The position numbers were made by a program, and so were the translations under genes. DNA of 64,000 nucleotides from Apus apus (lineage: Eukaryota; Chordata; Aves; Apodiformes; Apodidae). Numbering within the stretch: position 1 is the stretch's first letter; every line of letters starts with the position of its first letter. The stretch spans positions 64,190,905-64,254,904 of the forward strand of contig NC_067312.1 of the NCBI RefSeq assembly GCF_020740795.1. The letters are read 5' to 3'. Shown here one piece after another: positions 63,556 to 64,000 of this stretch. The notes below the pieces were generated by a model. That model saw only the letters and a list, made by a program, of their open reading frames with translations. It was not told the origin of the DNA and did not search any database.

Positions 63556-64000
63556 CTAGGCACAGCAGGGAGATTTTGTTACAAGTGCAACAGTCTTTCA
63601 AATGCAGGCATTGTGAACAACAAATGGAAGCAGCAAACTCCACTTAAGTACACAGAACAAATTTTTAGTTGAATATTTAGTTGAAAATAAAATGCAAACT
63701 AATAAAATGAATACTGCTGCTAAGTTTTAACAAATAAATTTCTTACAGCTCTCTAAAGAGTATTATTATTTTTAAAGATCGTTAAAAACAAGCATAAGAA
63801 CCATTCTTCTAAGAGAGGCTTCCAGGAAATTTTTCTAAACACCCAAAGGGTTGATGATTCAGAAGTGGGACAGATGATTGGAGAAAAAAGTTAATTTACC
63901 AAACTAATCTAGTTTTTTTACCTAAACTGAAAATCAAATAAAGCAACCAATGTGGACATTACTCTTCCACCTTTAGAATGGCCTTGCATTCCAGAAAAAA
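63556..64000 (-). other. RNF170: RNF170 intron, continuing past the window
   Basis: Sequence upstream of the penultimate exon. No further RNF170 exon was found before the right edge. Confidence 0.8.

Overview
This window looks like vertebrate nuclear DNA, almost certainly from a bird. It has several CR1 LINE copies with the avian-type 3' end (ATTCTATG/ATTCTTTG repeats), CpG-island promoters, and spliced genes that resemble vertebrate THAP1 and RNF170. In mammals CHRNA6, THAP1 and RNF170 lie side by side in the same orientation (human 8p11), and the same order and strand are seen here. I cannot name the species.

Layout: 1-5 kb holds two CR1 copies in opposite orientation, then a short minus-strand exon at about 5.1 kb. 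That exon encodes a signal peptide ending at a consensus donor and is a candidate first coding exon of CHRNA6. A small CpG island with no assigned gene sits at about 6.65-6.96 kb. From 7 to 21 kb I see no genes, only two more CR1 fragments and simple repeats. THAP1 occupies 21-26.7 kb on the minus strand (three coding exons, complete, with a CpG-island promoter). An intact, intronless JUN-family bZIP gene lies on the plus strand at 29.9-31.2 kb inside its own CpG island, followed by an AU-rich 3'UTR. From 32.3 to 56.4 kb I recognise no gene. A last CR1 fragment lies at 56.5-57.25 kb. The final two coding exons of RNF170 (minus strand) lie at 61.4-63.6 kb; the rest of that gene is beyond the right edge.

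The most notable feature is the JUN-family gene between THAP1 and RNF170. From general knowledge these two genes are direct neighbours in human, and human JUN, JUNB and JUND lie on other chromosomes. The protein keeps a nearly canonical AP-1 basic region and leucine zipper. It has lost both Ser-Pro sites matching the c-Jun JNK sites (Ser63/Ser73), lacks the lysine of the first SUMO site, has one extra residue in the TPPLSP degron, and ends in an unrelated Ala/Pro-rich tail. THAP1 also carries a long proline run (18 in a row). No database search was possible, so novelty is inference and the family assignments rest on motifs recognised by eye.
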